Part shown: positions 8,806-17,396 of the stretch, in pieces
How positions within the stretch are numbered: the first letter of the stretch is position 1
How the letters are laid out: each line of letters starts with the position of its first letter
NCBI RefSeq assembly: GCF_003148765.1
Contig: NZ_QGGV01000001.1
Span: 366,001 to 430,000 of the forward strand
Origin: Silicimonas algicola
Lineage (GTDB): Bacteria > Pseudomonadota > Alphaproteobacteria > Rhodobacterales > Rhodobacteraceae
Reading direction: 5' to 3'
Length of the DNA: 64,000 nt
Notes under the pieces: model-generated
The model's input: only the letters and a program-made list of their open reading frames with translations
Database searches by the model: none
What the model was told of the DNA's origin: nothing
Program-made: the position numbers and the translations under genes

Positions 8806-10089
8806 ATGACGCACGCCCCCCTGACGACCGAGATATACGAGACCCTGGCCGACACGACATCGGATGGCGGGCTCGACTCTGCCGCGTCTCGGACGGAAGC
8901 CGGCAATTTCCTGCGCCACGCCGCGTCGCTCTCCATGACCAAGACTGCGGACGGGCTGATAGACCCGAAGCTCGTGCTGTCCTGGCTTCTCAACCACCTC
9001 GGCGCGGGAGCTTTCTGGGTCGGCCTTCTGGTTCCGGTGCGCGAGGCAGGCTCGCTGCTGCCGCAGCTTTTCACGGCCGCTCGCATCCACGCACTCAGGC
9101 GACGAAAATGGGCCTGGTCCGCAGGAAGTGCCGTGCAGGGCCTGGCCGCGCTCGGCATCGGGACGGTCGCGCTGACGCTCGAGGGCCGCGGCGCGGGTCT
9201 CGCCATCCTCGGATGTCTGGCCGTCCTGGCCCTGGCCCGTTCGGTCTGCTCGGTGGCCTACAAGGATGTGCTCGGCAAGACTGTGGGCAAGTCGCGACGC
9301 GGGACGGCAACGGGTCTGGCGAGTTCGGCCGCGTCGGCGGGCATCCTCATCTTCGCCGTCGTCTTGATGACGGGTGTGGCATCTCGGGAGGTGGTGGTGA
9401 CGGGCGCCTTGTTCCTTGCAGGCGTTCTGTGGCTCGTCTCGGCCCTGACCTTCGCCAGCTTGCGCGAGGCGGCAGGCGAGGCATCGCGCGATCACAGGTC
9501 GGTCTTCGCCGCATTTTCGGTTCTGAAGGATCCGCAACTGCGCCGCTTCATCGCAACACGGGGGCTTTTGACCGGCACGGCTCTCGCACCGCCTTACATC
9601 GTGCTACTGGCGGGGCAGGAGGACGGCGGCGCGCTCGGACGCCTGGGCGCGCTCATCCTCGCCTCGGCGGGCGCTTCGCTCGTCTCGGGATACGTCTGGG
9701 GCCGCCTGTCGGACCGCTCGAGCCGGCTTGTCCTCGCCCTCTCCGGCCTGGCCGCCGCTGTCGCTCTGGCGGCGACCCTTGCCCTCGACGTCGCGGGTAT
9801 GATCCAGACGGCCTGGACCGCGCCCGTCGTCCTCTTCCTTCTCATGCTGGCCTACAACGGCGTGCGGCAGGGTCGCTCGACGCATCTCGTGGACATGGCG
9901 CAGGACGACGCTCGGGCCGACTACACGGCAGTGTCGAATACCGTCATCGGCATCGTCCTTCTGGGATCGGGGCTTTTCGGCGCTCTTGCCTCGACATTCG
10001 GACCGGAATGGACGCTGGCGCTTTTCACGGCCATGAGCCTCTGTGGTGCGACCCTCGCCCTCACGTTGGATGAGGTCCAAAAGGGCTGA
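8806..10089 (+). CDS. MFS transporter
   Basis: The product has about 427 residues with a hydrophilic N-terminus of 45 residues and then roughly 11-12 membrane spans. After the second span it shows the loop [15 protein letters not shown], and in the second half [21 protein letters not shown], the typical G-x-x-x-D-R-x-x-R loop of the major facilitator superfamily. Substrate is unknown. An upstream in-frame GTG at 8791 is an alternative start; neither has a clear ribosome binding site. Confidence 0.82.
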   Translation: MTHAPLTTEIYETLADTTSDGGLDSAASRTEAGNFLRHAASLSMTKTADGLIDPKLVLSWLLNHLGAGAFWVGLLVPVREAGSLLPQLFTAARIHALRRRKWAWSAGSAVQGLAALGIGTVALTLEGRGAGLAILGCLAVLALARSVCSVAYKDVLGKTVGKSRRGTATGLASSAASAGILIFAVVLMTGVASREVVVTGALFLAGVLWLVSALTFASLREAAGEASRDHRSVFAAFSVLKDPQLRRFIATRGLLTGTALAPPYIVLLAGQEDGGALGRLGALILASAGASLVSGYVWGRLSDRSSRLVLALSGLAAAVALAATLALDVAGMIQTAWTAPVVLFLLMLAYNGVRQGRSTHLVDMAQDDARADYTAVSNTVIGIVLLGSGLFGALASTFGPEWTLALFTAMSLCGATLALTLDEVQKG

Positions 10090-10145
10090 CGGTTGCATCC
10101 CGAGCGACGTGGGCTAGCCTGCGGGCGATCACGGCAGGAGACACG

Positions 10146-10895
10146 ATGCCAAAGACCTTCGACCACAATGTTCGACGCATCGCCTACGACCAGACTCCGG
10201 GTGAGGGTCCCGGTGTCGTCTTTCTGGGTGGCTTCAAGTCGGACAAGGAAGGAACAAAGGCACTGGACCTCGAGGCCTGGGCGCGGCAGCAAGGCCGGGC
10301 TTACCTGCGCTTCGACTATTCCGGGCACGGCATGTCGTCAGGCGATTTCCTCGACGGCTCTATCGGCGACTGGACCGAAGACGCGCATGCCATTCTCGAG
10401 GCGATGACACAGGGGCCCCAGGTTCTGGTGGGGTCCTCAATGGGAGGTTGGATCGCCCTTCTCCTCGCCCGGACCATTCCGGCGCGTGTCGCGGGTCTCG
10501 TCACCATCGCCGCTGCCCCCGATTTCACCGAGGACGGCTATTGGGCAACCTTCGACGAGAGCGAGAAAGCGATGCTTCTGACAGAGGGTAGGGTGGAGCG
10601 TCCGTCCGAGTACGACGACAGCCCCTATATCATCACCCGCAAGCTGATCGAGGATGGCAGGAAAAGGCTGGTTCTGCGCGACCCTCTTCCGCTGCCGTTC
10701 CCCGTCCGCTTTCTTCAGGGCACCGCGGACACGGCGGTTTCGACCGAGACTGCGGTCCGCCTCCTTGACCATGCCACGGGCCCGGACATGCGGCTGACGC
10801 TTGTCAAGGACGCCGACCACCGCTTTTCGACGCCCGAATGCCTTCTGATGATCCGTCGCGCTGTCGAAGAGGTGATCCAGCGGTCGAACCGCTAG
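10146..10895 (+). CDS. alpha/beta hydrolase (ABHD10-like esterase/thioesterase)
   Basis: This 249-residue alpha/beta-hydrolase-fold protein has an oxyanion-hole region VVFLGGFKSDKEG, YSGHGMSSG, nucleophile elbow GSSMGG (serine near residue 99), an acid in FLQGTADTAV and catalytic histidine in DADHRFS. This outline resembles ABHD10-type acyl-protein thioesterases and carboxylesterases common in alphaproteobacteria. An AGGAGACACG ribosome binding site precedes the ATG. Its end overlaps the converging second hydrolase gene by 4 bases. Confidence 0.87.
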   Translation: MPKTFDHNVRRIAYDQTPGEGPGVVFLGGFKSDKEGTKALDLEAWARQQGRAYLRFDYSGHGMSSGDFLDGSIGDWTEDAHAILEAMTQGPQVLVGSSMGGWIALLLARTIPARVAGLVTIAAAPDFTEDGYWATFDESEKAMLLTEGRVERPSEYDDSPYIITRKLIEDGRKRLVLRDPLPLPFPVRFLQGTADTAVSTETAVRLLDHATGPDMRLTLVKDADHRFSTPECLLMIRRAVEEVIQRSNR

Positions 10896-11665
10896 TCCTC
10901 GGACAGGAAGCCGAACAGTGCAAGCTGCGTGTCGGTGGTCCATAGGCCGGAGTGGCCTGCGCCGGGGACCTTGAGAAACTGCTTCTTCTTCGATCCCGCA
11001 CGGTCATGAATGCGACGGCCCATTTCGAACGGCACTAGATGATCGCGGTCGCCGTGGACGACCAGAAGCGGAAGCGTCACTTTCTCGATGGCGGCGAGGC
11101 TGTCCCACTTTTGTGTGACGAGGTGCGACAGGTCCTCTTCGGGATACTGCGCGTGAAGTAGGTCCGGAACCGAGGTGAAGGGCGCCTCGAGGATCAGGCG
11201 GCGGCCGACGCCTTCTGCCGCGACACGGATTGCAACCGCAGCGCCAAGGCTTTCGCCGTAGAGCACGAGCGGCCCCGCTTCGGACCGCGCCAGGGCCAAG
11301 GCATCGGCGATCAGAACGGGCTCCTCCGGCCGCCCGGTCGATCCCGAGGACCCGCGGTAGGCCGGTGCAACGATGCCGAATCCCTGATCGAGAAAACGGC
11401 GAAAGCGGTCCGAGCGCTCGCTCAAGCCCCCCGCATTTCCCATGAGGTAGAGGACCGTCGGTTTTCCCGGCGCAGGGTCAGCGCGCCAGACCAGCAGCCG
11501 CGCTCCGTCCGTGGTCTCCACCCAGGTTTCCTGAAGCCGAGGTTCGCCCGAAGCATCCGGCGTCGTGTAGGTGCTGTCGAAGGGATAGACCGCCATCTTC
11601 TCGTACCGCTCGATGTACCAGGCGACGTAGCTGGTGGCGACGAGCGAGACGAGCGTGGAAAGCAT
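10892..11665 (-). CDS. membrane-anchored alpha/beta hydrolase
   Basis: This 257-residue protein has an N-terminal membrane segment (LVSLVATSYVAWYI) and then an alpha/beta-hydrolase fold similar to ABHD13/17-type proteins. Landmarks are LYLMGNAGG (oxyanion hole), AYRGSSGSTG, nucleophile GESLGAAV (serine near residue 137), VVHGDRDHLVP (acid) and GAGHSGLW (histidine). The gene starts on the base after the stop codon of the upstream regulator (TAGATG), so it is almost certainly co-transcribed with it. Any link to propionate metabolism is untested. Confidence 0.85.
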   Translation of the reverse strand: MLSTLVSLVATSYVAWYIERYEKMAVYPFDSTYTTPDASGEPRLQETWVETTDGARLLVWRADPAPGKPTVLYLMGNAGGLSERSDRFRRFLDQGFGIVAPAYRGSSGSTGRPEEPVLIADALALARSEAGPLVLYGESLGAAVAIRVAAEGVGRRLILEAPFTSVPDLLHAQYPEEDLSHLVTQKWDSLAAIEKVTLPLLVVHGDRDHLVPFEMGRRIHDRAGSKKKQFLKVPGAGHSGLWTTDTQLALFGFLSED

Positions 11666-13060
11666 CTATCCGGCGACCTCGTAGGGCAACGTGTGCCGCC
11701 GGTCGTGCCGGATGGTCAGCTCGCTTTCGAGGGGCGGCACCGACCTCTCGTGGCAGTTCCGACGCTCGCAGATCCTACACGAAATTCCGATCGGCTCAAA
11801 ACTTTCCGCGTCGGACAGGTCAAGACCGTCGGAATAGACGACCTCGGCCGCATGGCTGACCTCGCAGCCGAGGCCGATGGCAAAGCGCCGGACTGGCGCA
11901 CGGAAGGCGGCACCCCCCTGCGATATCTCGCGGGACAGGCACAGATAGCGCACACCGTCCGGAGTCTCTGCCAACTGCCGCAGCCAGCGGCCCGGCGTCT
12001 CGAAGGCGCGATGGACGTTCCAGAGCGGGCAGGCGCCGCCGTAGCGCGCGAATTGAAGCCGTGTCGCCGAGTGGCGTTTGGTTATCGTGCCGGCCTGATC
12101 GACGCGGACGAAGAAGAAAGGGACACCCTTCGCGCCAGGGCGTTGCAGCGTCGACAGCCGATGCCCGACCTGCTCCAGCGAGGCTCCGAAGCGGCGGGCC
12201 AGCAGTTCGATGTCGTGCCTTGTCTCGCGCGCCGCCGCGAGGAACGCGCCATAAGGCATCAGCGTCGCACCGGCGAAATAATTGGCGAGCCCGATCTTGG
12301 CGATTTCGCGCGCCGTATCGGATTGAAACCGCGCCAGGTCAAGCGTGGCTTCGATCAGATCGCTCTGCGTCAGAAGAGCGATCTGGTGCAGCGCCTGAAA
12401 CCGGCGGGTGGCGCCCGTCGCGTGCGACGACAGCCAGAGGGTCCGCGTCGCGGCATCGTAGCGGCGGACAAGCTTCGGCTCGTCGGTATCCCGCGCCTCG
12501 ATCCCCAGGGTCGCCAGCGCGTCGGCAATGGCGTGTTCCGCAAGTCGCACGCCCGCGAAGCGCTCAGCCGCTCGGTCGACCGCGTCGAGGTAGTTGTCGC
12601 AATAGTGGAAGAAGTCGCGCACCTCGTCCCAGGGCGACGCGCCGGGACGAACGCCGTCTTGGTCGAGGGCGGCATCGAGCGACGCCAGCCTCTCCTGCGC
12701 CTGAACGTAGGCGCGGTGAAGCGTAAGGAACGCCCGGGCGACCGCGGGCGCGTTCGATGCCACGAGGCGCAGATCGACCTGCGGCGGCGCGCTGTCCTTG
12801 AAGATCGGATCGGCCAGAGCTTCGCGCAGATCGGTGACGATGCGTTCGCCCTCGCCCACGGCCAATTCGTTGACGTCGAAGCCGAACTCCTGAACGAGGG
12901 CCAGGATTACCGCCGACGAGACCGGACGGTGGTTGTTTTCCATCTGGTTGAGGTAGGGCAAGGATACCCCGAGCCTCTCGGAAAAGGCCTTCTGCGTCAG
13001 GCCGAGGCGCGTGCGCGTCTCGCGCAGTTTCGCGCCGGCATAGAGCTTGTGTGTCGCCAT
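11666..13060 (-). CDS. pccR: short-chain fatty acyl-CoA regulator, PccR/RamB family
   Basis: This 464-residue regulator has an N-terminal XRE helix-turn-helix (about residues 8-60: LRETRTRLGLTQKAFSERLG then SLPYLNQMENNHRPVS). A central IrrE-like/DUF955 region follows (ALHQIALL, EIAKIGLANYFAGATLMPY), then a C-terminal ScfR domain ending in CRICERRNC, probably a metal or redox site. PccR of Rhodobacter sphaeroides activates pccB on propionate and acetate and recognises TTTGCAAA repeats. Here the gene lies 1.4 kb from pccB with an MFS gene between. The ATG at 13060 begins the HTH domain directly; longer N-terminal extensions are not conserved. Confidence 0.88.
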   Translation of the reverse strand: MATHKLYAGAKLRETRTRLGLTQKAFSERLGVSLPYLNQMENNHRPVSSAVILALVQEFGFDVNELAVGEGERIVTDLREALADPIFKDSAPPQVDLRLVASNAPAVARAFLTLHRAYVQAQERLASLDAALDQDGVRPGASPWDEVRDFFHYCDNYLDAVDRAAERFAGVRLAEHAIADALATLGIEARDTDEPKLVRRYDAATRTLWLSSHATGATRRFQALHQIALLTQSDLIEATLDLARFQSDTAREIAKIGLANYFAGATLMPYGAFLAAARETRHDIELLARRFGASLEQVGHRLSTLQRPGAKGVPFFFVRVDQAGTITKRHSATRLQFARYGGACPLWNVHRAFETPGRWLRQLAETPDGVRYLCLSREISQGGAAFRAPVRRFAIGLGCEVSHAAEVVYSDGLDLSDAESFEPIGISCRICERRNCHERSVPPLESELTIRHDRRHTLPYEVAG

Positions 13061-13093
13061 TTTCGTCCGGGGTCTGAAAGCTGCAAAGACCCT

Positions 13094-13109
13094 TTCGCAA
13101 ATCCGCAAA
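13094..13109. promoter_or_regulatory. TTTGCAAA-like tandem repeat upstream of pccR
   Basis: TTCGCAAA is followed directly by TCCGCAAA, 34 bases upstream of the pccR start. Both resemble the PccR half-site TTTGCAAA, and another CTGCAAAG lies between them and the start codon. This fits autoregulation. The spacing (8 bases start to start) differs from the reported 12. Confidence 0.4.
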
Positions 13110-13121
13110 CCTGTCCAGCGC

Positions 13122-14342
13122 TCAGACGAGGATCGCACGCTCCCGGCGGATGACATAGAGGATCGAGGCAAGGCCGAGGACGACAGAGGTCAACATGATT
13201 GCAAGCAGCTCGACCGTTCCCCCGCCGCCCTGGATGACGAGGCCCGAGAGCACCGACAAGGCCGCGCCTCCGCCGATCATGATCGCGCTTCCCAGGCCCG
13301 AGGCTGTGCCAGCAAGGTGCGGTCGGACCGACAGCATCCCGGCGCTGGCGTTCGGAATGACCATTCCATTGCCAAGGCCGACGAAGGTGCAGAAACCGAA
13401 AAAGAGAAAGGCGGAGTCGAAGCCTATTGCCGTCAGGACGAAAGCGACGCCGAGGCCCGCCGAGGCTATGGATGCGCCGATCTTCACCATCCAGTTTACG
13501 CCATAGCGAACGGAGAAGCGCCCGGAGAGATAGTTGCCAAGCGCATAGCCGATGGCCGGCGCGCCCAGACAGAAGCCAGACCAGAACGACGACAGCCCGA
13601 AGATCTCGGACGCGACATAGGGGGCGGCGCCGAGGAATGCGAAGAACGATCCGCTGGCGAAGGCAGCCGCGAAGACATAGCCCCAGAAGCGCGGCGAGGT
13701 CAGAAGCTCGGGATAGTCGCGGACCTGCTTGCGGAACGACACGCCACCGCCCGCCGAAGTCTCGCCCTGGTCAGTGAGGCAAAGCGCCCAGATCGCCACG
13801 CCCGCGAAGAGCAGGAACCAGAATACCGCCTTCCAGCCGAAGGCTTCATCCAGCGCTCCTCCGATCATCGGTGCGACCATCGGGACAAGCGCCATGCCCA
13901 TCGTGACATAGCCGATCATCGACGCCGCTTCGTCCTGGCTGACCATGTCGCGGACGATGGCGCGCGAGAGGACAAGGCCTACGGCGACGGCACCTGACAG
14001 CATCCTGAACGCAAGGAAGCTTTCGACGTTCGGGGCGACAAGGCACCCCAGGATCGCGAAGACGAAAATGCCCTGCGAGACCAGCGTCACCATGCGCCGG
14101 CCATAGCGGTCGCTGATGGGGCCGATCGCCACCTGGATCACCGCCGTCACCGCAAGATAGAGCGGCACGGAGAGCTGCATCACCTGATAGCTTGTGTCGA
14201 AATGCTCGGCCATGTGCGTGAGCGAGGGTAGAAAGGCGCTCATGTTCATGGCTCCGAGACCGGCCATGAGAACGAGCGTCAGGATATGCGGGGGAGTGGT
14301 CCGGTCCAGAAACCGCACCACGGGTCGGGTTGTCATGGCCAT
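13122..14342 (-). CDS. Bcr/CflA-type multidrug MFS exporter
   Basis: This 406-residue, 12-span transporter has the drug:H+ antiporter-1 signatures: MSAFLPSLTHMAEHFDTSYQVMQLSVPLYLAVTAV in spans 1-2, GPISDRYGRRMV in loop 2-3 and RAIVRDM in span 4-5. This subfamily exports bicyclomycin, chloramphenicol and similar compounds; the actual substrate here is unknown. It is read divergently from pccB, and the PccR-like boxes lie in the 155-base gap between them. Two ATGs six bases apart could each be the start; no clear ribosome binding site distinguishes them. Confidence 0.87.
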   Translation of the reverse strand: MAMTTRPVVRFLDRTTPPHILTLVLMAGLGAMNMSAFLPSLTHMAEHFDTSYQVMQLSVPLYLAVTAVIQVAIGPISDRYGRRMVTLVSQGIFVFAILGCLVAPNVESFLAFRMLSGAVAVGLVLSRAIVRDMVSQDEAASMIGYVTMGMALVPMVAPMIGGALDEAFGWKAVFWFLLFAGVAIWALCLTDQGETSAGGGVSFRKQVRDYPELLTSPRFWGYVFAAAFASGSFFAFLGAAPYVASEIFGLSSFWSGFCLGAPAIGYALGNYLSGRFSVRYGVNWMVKIGASIASAGLGVAFVLTAIGFDSAFLFFGFCTFVGLGNGMVIPNASAGMLSVRPHLAGTASGLGSAIMIGGGAALSVLSGLVIQGGGGTVELLAIMLTSVVLGLASILYVIRRERAILV

Positions 14343-14386
14343 GATCTAGACCGGACGGTTCAGCTTGTCCACTTGACGACGGAAGC

Positions 14387-14402
14387 TTCGCACATTCGCA
14401 AT
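14387..14402. promoter_or_regulatory. distal TTCGCA repeat in the pccB promoter region
   Basis: TTCGCACA is followed by TTCGCAAT, two tandem copies of a degenerate PccR-like half-site, about 95 bases before the pccB start. It could be an upstream regulator contact or simply chance similarity. Confidence 0.3.
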
Positions 14403-14417
14403 CGCGCCGCCGATCCT

Positions 14418-14434
14418 TTCGCAAATTTTGCAAA
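14418..14434. promoter_or_regulatory. PccR box upstream of pccB
   Basis: TTCGCAAA at 14418-14425 and an exact TTTGCAAA at 14427-14434 lie 64-80 bases before the pccB ATG. The motif TTTGCAAA-N4-TTTGCAAA was reported for PccR at R. sphaeroides pccB. Here the repeats are separated by one base instead of four. With pccR close by, this is the most likely binding site for induction by propionyl-CoA. Confidence 0.55.
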
Positions 14435-14497
14435 TTTTCACTTCTCTCGATGACCGCCGCGAAGTAGGTGCAGACGACGACCTCAGGGAGGAATCCG

Positions 14498-16030
14498 ATG
14501 TCCAACATCCTGGCCCAGCTCGAGGCGCGGCGTGCCCAGGCGCGCGCGGGCGGCGGCGAGGCGCGCATCGCCGCGCAGCACGCCAAGGGAAAGCTGACGG
14601 CGCACGAGCGCGTCGAGCTTCTTCTCGATGAAGGGTCGTTCGAAGAGTTCGACATGTTCGTCACCCACCGGGCGACAGATTTCGGGATGGAGAAGCAGAA
14701 GCCCGCGGGCGACGGCGTCGTGACAGGCTGGGGCACCATCAACGGTCGCATGGTCTATGTCTTCAGCCAGGATTTCACGGTCTTCGGCGGGTCGCTCTCC
14801 GAGACGCACGCGCAGAAGATCTGCAAGATCATGGACATGGCGCTTCAGAACGGCGCGCCCGTGATCGGCCTGAACGACTCGGGCGGCGCGCGTATTCAGG
14901 AAGGCGTGGCAAGCCTTGCAGGCTACGCCGAGGTCTTCCAGCGCAACATCATGGCGTCGGGCGTCGTGCCGCAGATCAGCGTCATCATGGGACCCTGCGC
15001 GGGCGGGGCGGTTTATTCGCCGGCGATGACCGACTTCATCTTCATGGTGCAAGACTCGTCCTACATGTTCGTAACCGGTCCCGACGTGGTGAAGACGGTC
15101 ACGAACGAAGTGGTGACGGCCGAAGAACTCGGCGGCGCCTCGACCCACACGAAGAAGTCCAGCGTCGCCGACGGCGCCTTCCGCGACGACGTCGAGGCGC
15201 TCGCGGAGATCAGAAGGCTGTTCGATTTCCTCCCGCTCAACAATCGCGACAAGGCCCCGACCCGGCCGTTCTTCGACGATCCAGTGCGGGTGGAGGACAG
15301 CCTCGACACCCTGATCCCCGCGAACCCGAACCAGCCCTACGACATGAAGGAGCTGATCCTGAAGGTCGCGGACGAGGGCGACTTCTACGAGATCCAGAAG
15401 GATTTCGCGGCCAACATCGTCACTGGGTTCATCCGGCTGGAAGGGACGACCGTCGGTGTCGTCGCGAACCAGCCGATGGTGCTGGCCGGCGTTCTAGACA
15501 TCGACAGCTCCCGCAAGGCCGCGCGCTTCGTGCGCTTCTGCGACGCCTTCGAGATCCCGATCCTCACCTTTGTGGACGTGCCGGGCTTCCTCCCCGGAAC
15601 CGCGCAGGAATACGGCGGGGTCATCAAACACGGCGCGAAGCTTCTTTTCGCCTATGGCGAGGCAACCGTTCCGAAGGTCACGGTGATCACGCGGAAGGCC
15701 TATGGGGGTGCCTACGACGTCATGGCCTCGAAGCATCTGCGGGGCGACTTCAACTACGCCTGGCCCACGGCTCAGATCGCGGTCATGGGGGCGAAGGGGG
15801 CGACCGAGATTCTCTACCGTTCAGAGCTCGGCGACCCCGAGAAGATCAAGGCGCGCGCCGCCGAGTACGAGGCCAACTTCGCGAACCCCTTTCGCGCAGC
15901 GGAACGCGGGTTCATCGATGAGGTCATCATGCCGCATTCGACGCGCCGGAGAGTGTGCAGGTCCTTTGCATCCCTGCGCACCAAACGGCTGACGAACCCT
16001 TGGAAAAAACATGACAACATCCCCCTCTGA
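14498..16030 (+). CDS. pccB: propionyl-CoA carboxylase beta subunit (carboxyltransferase)
   Basis: This 510-residue carboxyltransferase moves CO2 from biotin to propionyl-CoA, giving (S)-methylmalonyl-CoA. Crotonase-fold halves with oxyanion-hole motifs are visible: [12 protein letters not shown] and [11 protein letters not shown] in the N-terminal half, DVPGFLPGT and [11 protein letters not shown] in the C-terminal half. It ends in the typical [11 protein letters not shown]. The start [12 protein letters not shown] has an AGGGAGG ribosome binding site. Regulation by the adjacent PccR through the upstream TTTGCAAA boxes is likely. The alpha subunit gene follows 1.5 kb downstream. Confidence 0.97.
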   Translation: MSNILAQLEARRAQARAGGGEARIAAQHAKGKLTAHERVELLLDEGSFEEFDMFVTHRATDFGMEKQKPAGDGVVTGWGTINGRMVYVFSQDFTVFGGSLSETHAQKICKIMDMALQNGAPVIGLNDSGGARIQEGVASLAGYAEVFQRNIMASGVVPQISVIMGPCAGGAVYSPAMTDFIFMVQDSSYMFVTGPDVVKTVTNEVVTAEELGGASTHTKKSSVADGAFRDDVEALAEIRRLFDFLPLNNRDKAPTRPFFDDPVRVEDSLDTLIPANPNQPYDMKELILKVADEGDFYEIQKDFAANIVTGFIRLEGTTVGVVANQPMVLAGVLDIDSSRKAARFVRFCDAFEIPILTFVDVPGFLPGTAQEYGGVIKHGAKLLFAYGEATVPKVTVITRKAYGGAYDVMASKHLRGDFNYAWPTAQIAVMGAKGATEILYRSELGDPEKIKARAAEYEANFANPFRAAERGFIDEVIMPHSTRRRVCRSFASLRTKRLTNPWKKHDNIPL

Positions 16031-16270
16031 TAGGACGGACATCGTGCTGTATTCGTGCCACATGAGGCGGTTTTCTTCCGCCCCGCTCGGAAGGGCTGGC
16101 GTCGGCAGAATAAAATGCGCTAATCAGCACCTAACCGCCGAAAACGCCTCGCCGGCATTGGTTGGGCGTGTTCGGTCGGTTGATATCGCCTCGTACTCTC
16201 CTTGTGGGATGCGGGACACTTTCAGGGGCCGGGCTCAGAACTCGGCCTCGACGGATCGAAGGAGGCAGTC
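16031..16270 (+). other. intergenic stretch after pccB
   Basis: These 240 bases hold no convincing gene. GGCGG/CCGCC around a T-rich loop at about 16069-16085 could be a weak terminator for pccB, and the last 60 bases probably contain the promoter of the following tiny lipoprotein gene. Confidence 0.4.
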
Positions 16271-16393
16271 ATGTCGATCACTAAAACCATCCTGGCCATC
16301 GGCCTCTTCACCATCGTCGCCGCTTGCGCTCAGCAAGAGGAAGTCATGGTCGAGACCCCGGTCATGGAAGAACCCACGATGTCGAAGTACTGA
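16271..16393 (+). CDS. 40-residue small lipoprotein
   Basis: This 40-residue product begins MSITKTILAIGLFTIVAAC, a signal peptide ending in a lipobox (VAAC, lipidated cysteine at 19). A mature tail of 22 mainly acidic residues follows (QQEEVMVETPVMEEPTMSKY). GGAGGCAG provides a strong ribosome binding site, and a strong terminator follows, so it looks like an independent, real unit. Its function is unknown. It sits between pccB and pccA beside a second small lipoprotein gene. Confidence 0.75.
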   Translation: MSITKTILAIGLFTIVAACAQQEEVMVETPVMEEPTMSKY

Positions 16394-16402
16394 TCAGTAC
16401 TT
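16385..16402. repeat. 18-bp perfect palindrome across a stop codon
   Basis: AAGTACTGATCAGTACTT is a perfect palindrome spanning the last codons and TGA stop of the small lipoprotein gene, just before its terminator hairpin. It could be a protein-binding site or an extra RNA hairpin that strengthens termination. Confidence 0.5.
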
Positions 16403-16407
16403 TCTTC

Positions 16408-16435
16408 GGCCGGACGCCGTTCACGGCGTCCGGTC
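16408..16435 (+). terminator. terminator of the small lipoprotein gene
   Basis: CCGGACGCCG and CGGCGTCCGG form a perfect 10-bp stem around a TTCA loop, with two more outer pairs. It lies 15 bases after the stop. The U tract is poor, as is common in GC-rich genomes. Confidence 0.7.
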
Positions 16436-16474
16436 TAGGGCTTCTGCCGCATCCAGAGAGATGGAGGCGAGCCC

Positions 16475-16834
16475 ATGCTGAAGCACAGGGGATTTCCCGG
16501 CCGCTTCCCAGGAACGGATCTCCAATTCACCATACGGCGCGGCAACCCCAAAGGGGTGACCCCCCTGATCCGTCGCGAACGATACGCCGACCGCAAGACA
16601 TCCGACCGCTCTGCGGATGCGGCCTTCATGGCGTGTCTTTGGGACTATTTCGGGTCTGAACCTTTCGAGCGCGGCAATCTGGATGCAGGCCGATTGTCGT
16701 GGCTTTTCGGTCGAGAGGTGATTCCAGCCGAGGATCCGTTCGACCCCGAAAGTTACGAGGCCCTTCTCAGGATTGACGAGCCTCGCGCTCGCGCAGCCTT
16801 CCCGGACGCTTTCGATGGGACGTGGGTGGCATGA
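16475..16834 (+). CDS. hypothetical protein in the pcc locus
   Basis: This 119-residue soluble protein contains segments such as ADAAFMACLWDYFGSEPFERGNLDAGRLSWLFGREVIP. It has a good ribosome binding site (GATGGAGGCG) and codon use like its neighbours, so I think it is expressed. I recognise no family, signal peptide or catalytic motif. Its place between pccB and pccA may only be positional: it is bounded by terminators on both sides. Confidence 0.6.
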   Translation: MLKHRGFPGRFPGTDLQFTIRRGNPKGVTPLIRRERYADRKTSDRSADAAFMACLWDYFGSEPFERGNLDAGRLSWLFGREVIPAEDPFDPESYEALLRIDEPRARAAFPDAFDGTWVA

Positions 16835-16887
16835 TTTCGCCTGCATTTCCCATAGGTTGGCGAAGAGTCGCCGGTCGAGGTCACGTC

Positions 16888-16907
16888 TTTGCAAAAGGCT
16901 TTGCGAT
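16888..16907 (+). promoter_or_regulatory. PccR-type box TTTGCAAA-N4-TTTGCGAT upstream of the pccA region
   Basis: An exact TTTGCAAA, four bases (AGGC), then TTTGCGAT: this matches the spacing reported for PccR and six of eight positions in the second half-site. It lies after the stop of the unknown gene and upstream of the second lipoprotein gene and pccA, so it could place pccA under the same control as pccB. Confidence 0.5.
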
Positions 16908-17002
16908 AATTTCCGTCTCGTGCACAGTCGATGAAGAGGCGTCACCCTCCAGCAGACACGGCGCCTCGCTTTGTCAAAACCGTTACCCTTCCCCTTCACG
17001 CG

Positions 17003-17030
17003 GGTCCGACCGGAATTTACCGGTCGGACC
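17003..17030 (+). terminator. strong hairpin between PccR-like box and second lipoprotein gene
   Basis: GGTCCGACCGG and CCGGTCGGACC form a perfect 11-bp stem around ATTTA, then TTCGTGTCTT. It would end transcription started at the upstream box after about 100 bases, or serve as an attenuator. Confidence 0.65.
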
Positions 17031-17156
17031 TTCGTGTCTTGGGCGGGCCCTCGCCGATTGCGTCCGTGACGACGCGATTGTTATTGCCTATCGGGAACGA
17101 TATGAGGCCTGTGCTGGGTTGGAAGACCAACAACCCCGATCAGGAGGCACCAAATC

Positions 17157-17357
17157 ATGCATAAGAAGTCCATTCTCGCCCTCGCCGCGCTCTCCTTCGC
17201 CGGCCTCACGGCTTGCGACGAGTTCAACAGCGACCTCGAGCGTGCTGCCGTGGGCGCGGCGGCCGGGTGCATCGCCGGCGAAGTGTTCGTCAACGGCAAG
17301 TGCATCGAGGGCGCTGTCATCGGCGGCGCCGCTGGCGCCGTGTCGAACAACTTCTGA
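17157..17357 (+). CDS. small lipoprotein with glycine-zipper segment
   Basis: This 66-residue product has a signal peptide ending in the lipobox LTAC (cysteine at about 20). The mature part carries two glycine/alanine-rich zipper-like stretches (AAVGAAAGCIAG and GAVIGGAAGAV) around VFVNGKCIEG. Such proteins usually sit in the outer membrane or periplasm. CAGGAGGCACC is a clear ribosome binding site. An intrinsic terminator follows, so it appears monocistronic. Its function is unknown. Confidence 0.78.
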   Translation: MHKKSILALAALSFAGLTACDEFNSDLERAAVGAAAGCIAGEVFVNGKCIEGAVIGGAAGAVSNNF

Positions 17358-17396
17358 CGCGCTGACAAGGGGGTCGACGCGCTCCCGACTTCGCAG

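Noticed and set aside
6879-10073. Very long open frame antisense to thrS, running into the MFS gene
   Set aside because: It is the complementary frame of a GC-rich conserved gene; its translation is arginine/valine-rich without any domain, whereas thrS on the other strand has all family motifs.
16931-17164. Possible 77-residue gene between the PccR-like box and the second lipoprotein
   Set aside because: It runs through a strong hairpin, is proline/arginine-rich without pattern and lacks a ribosome binding site.
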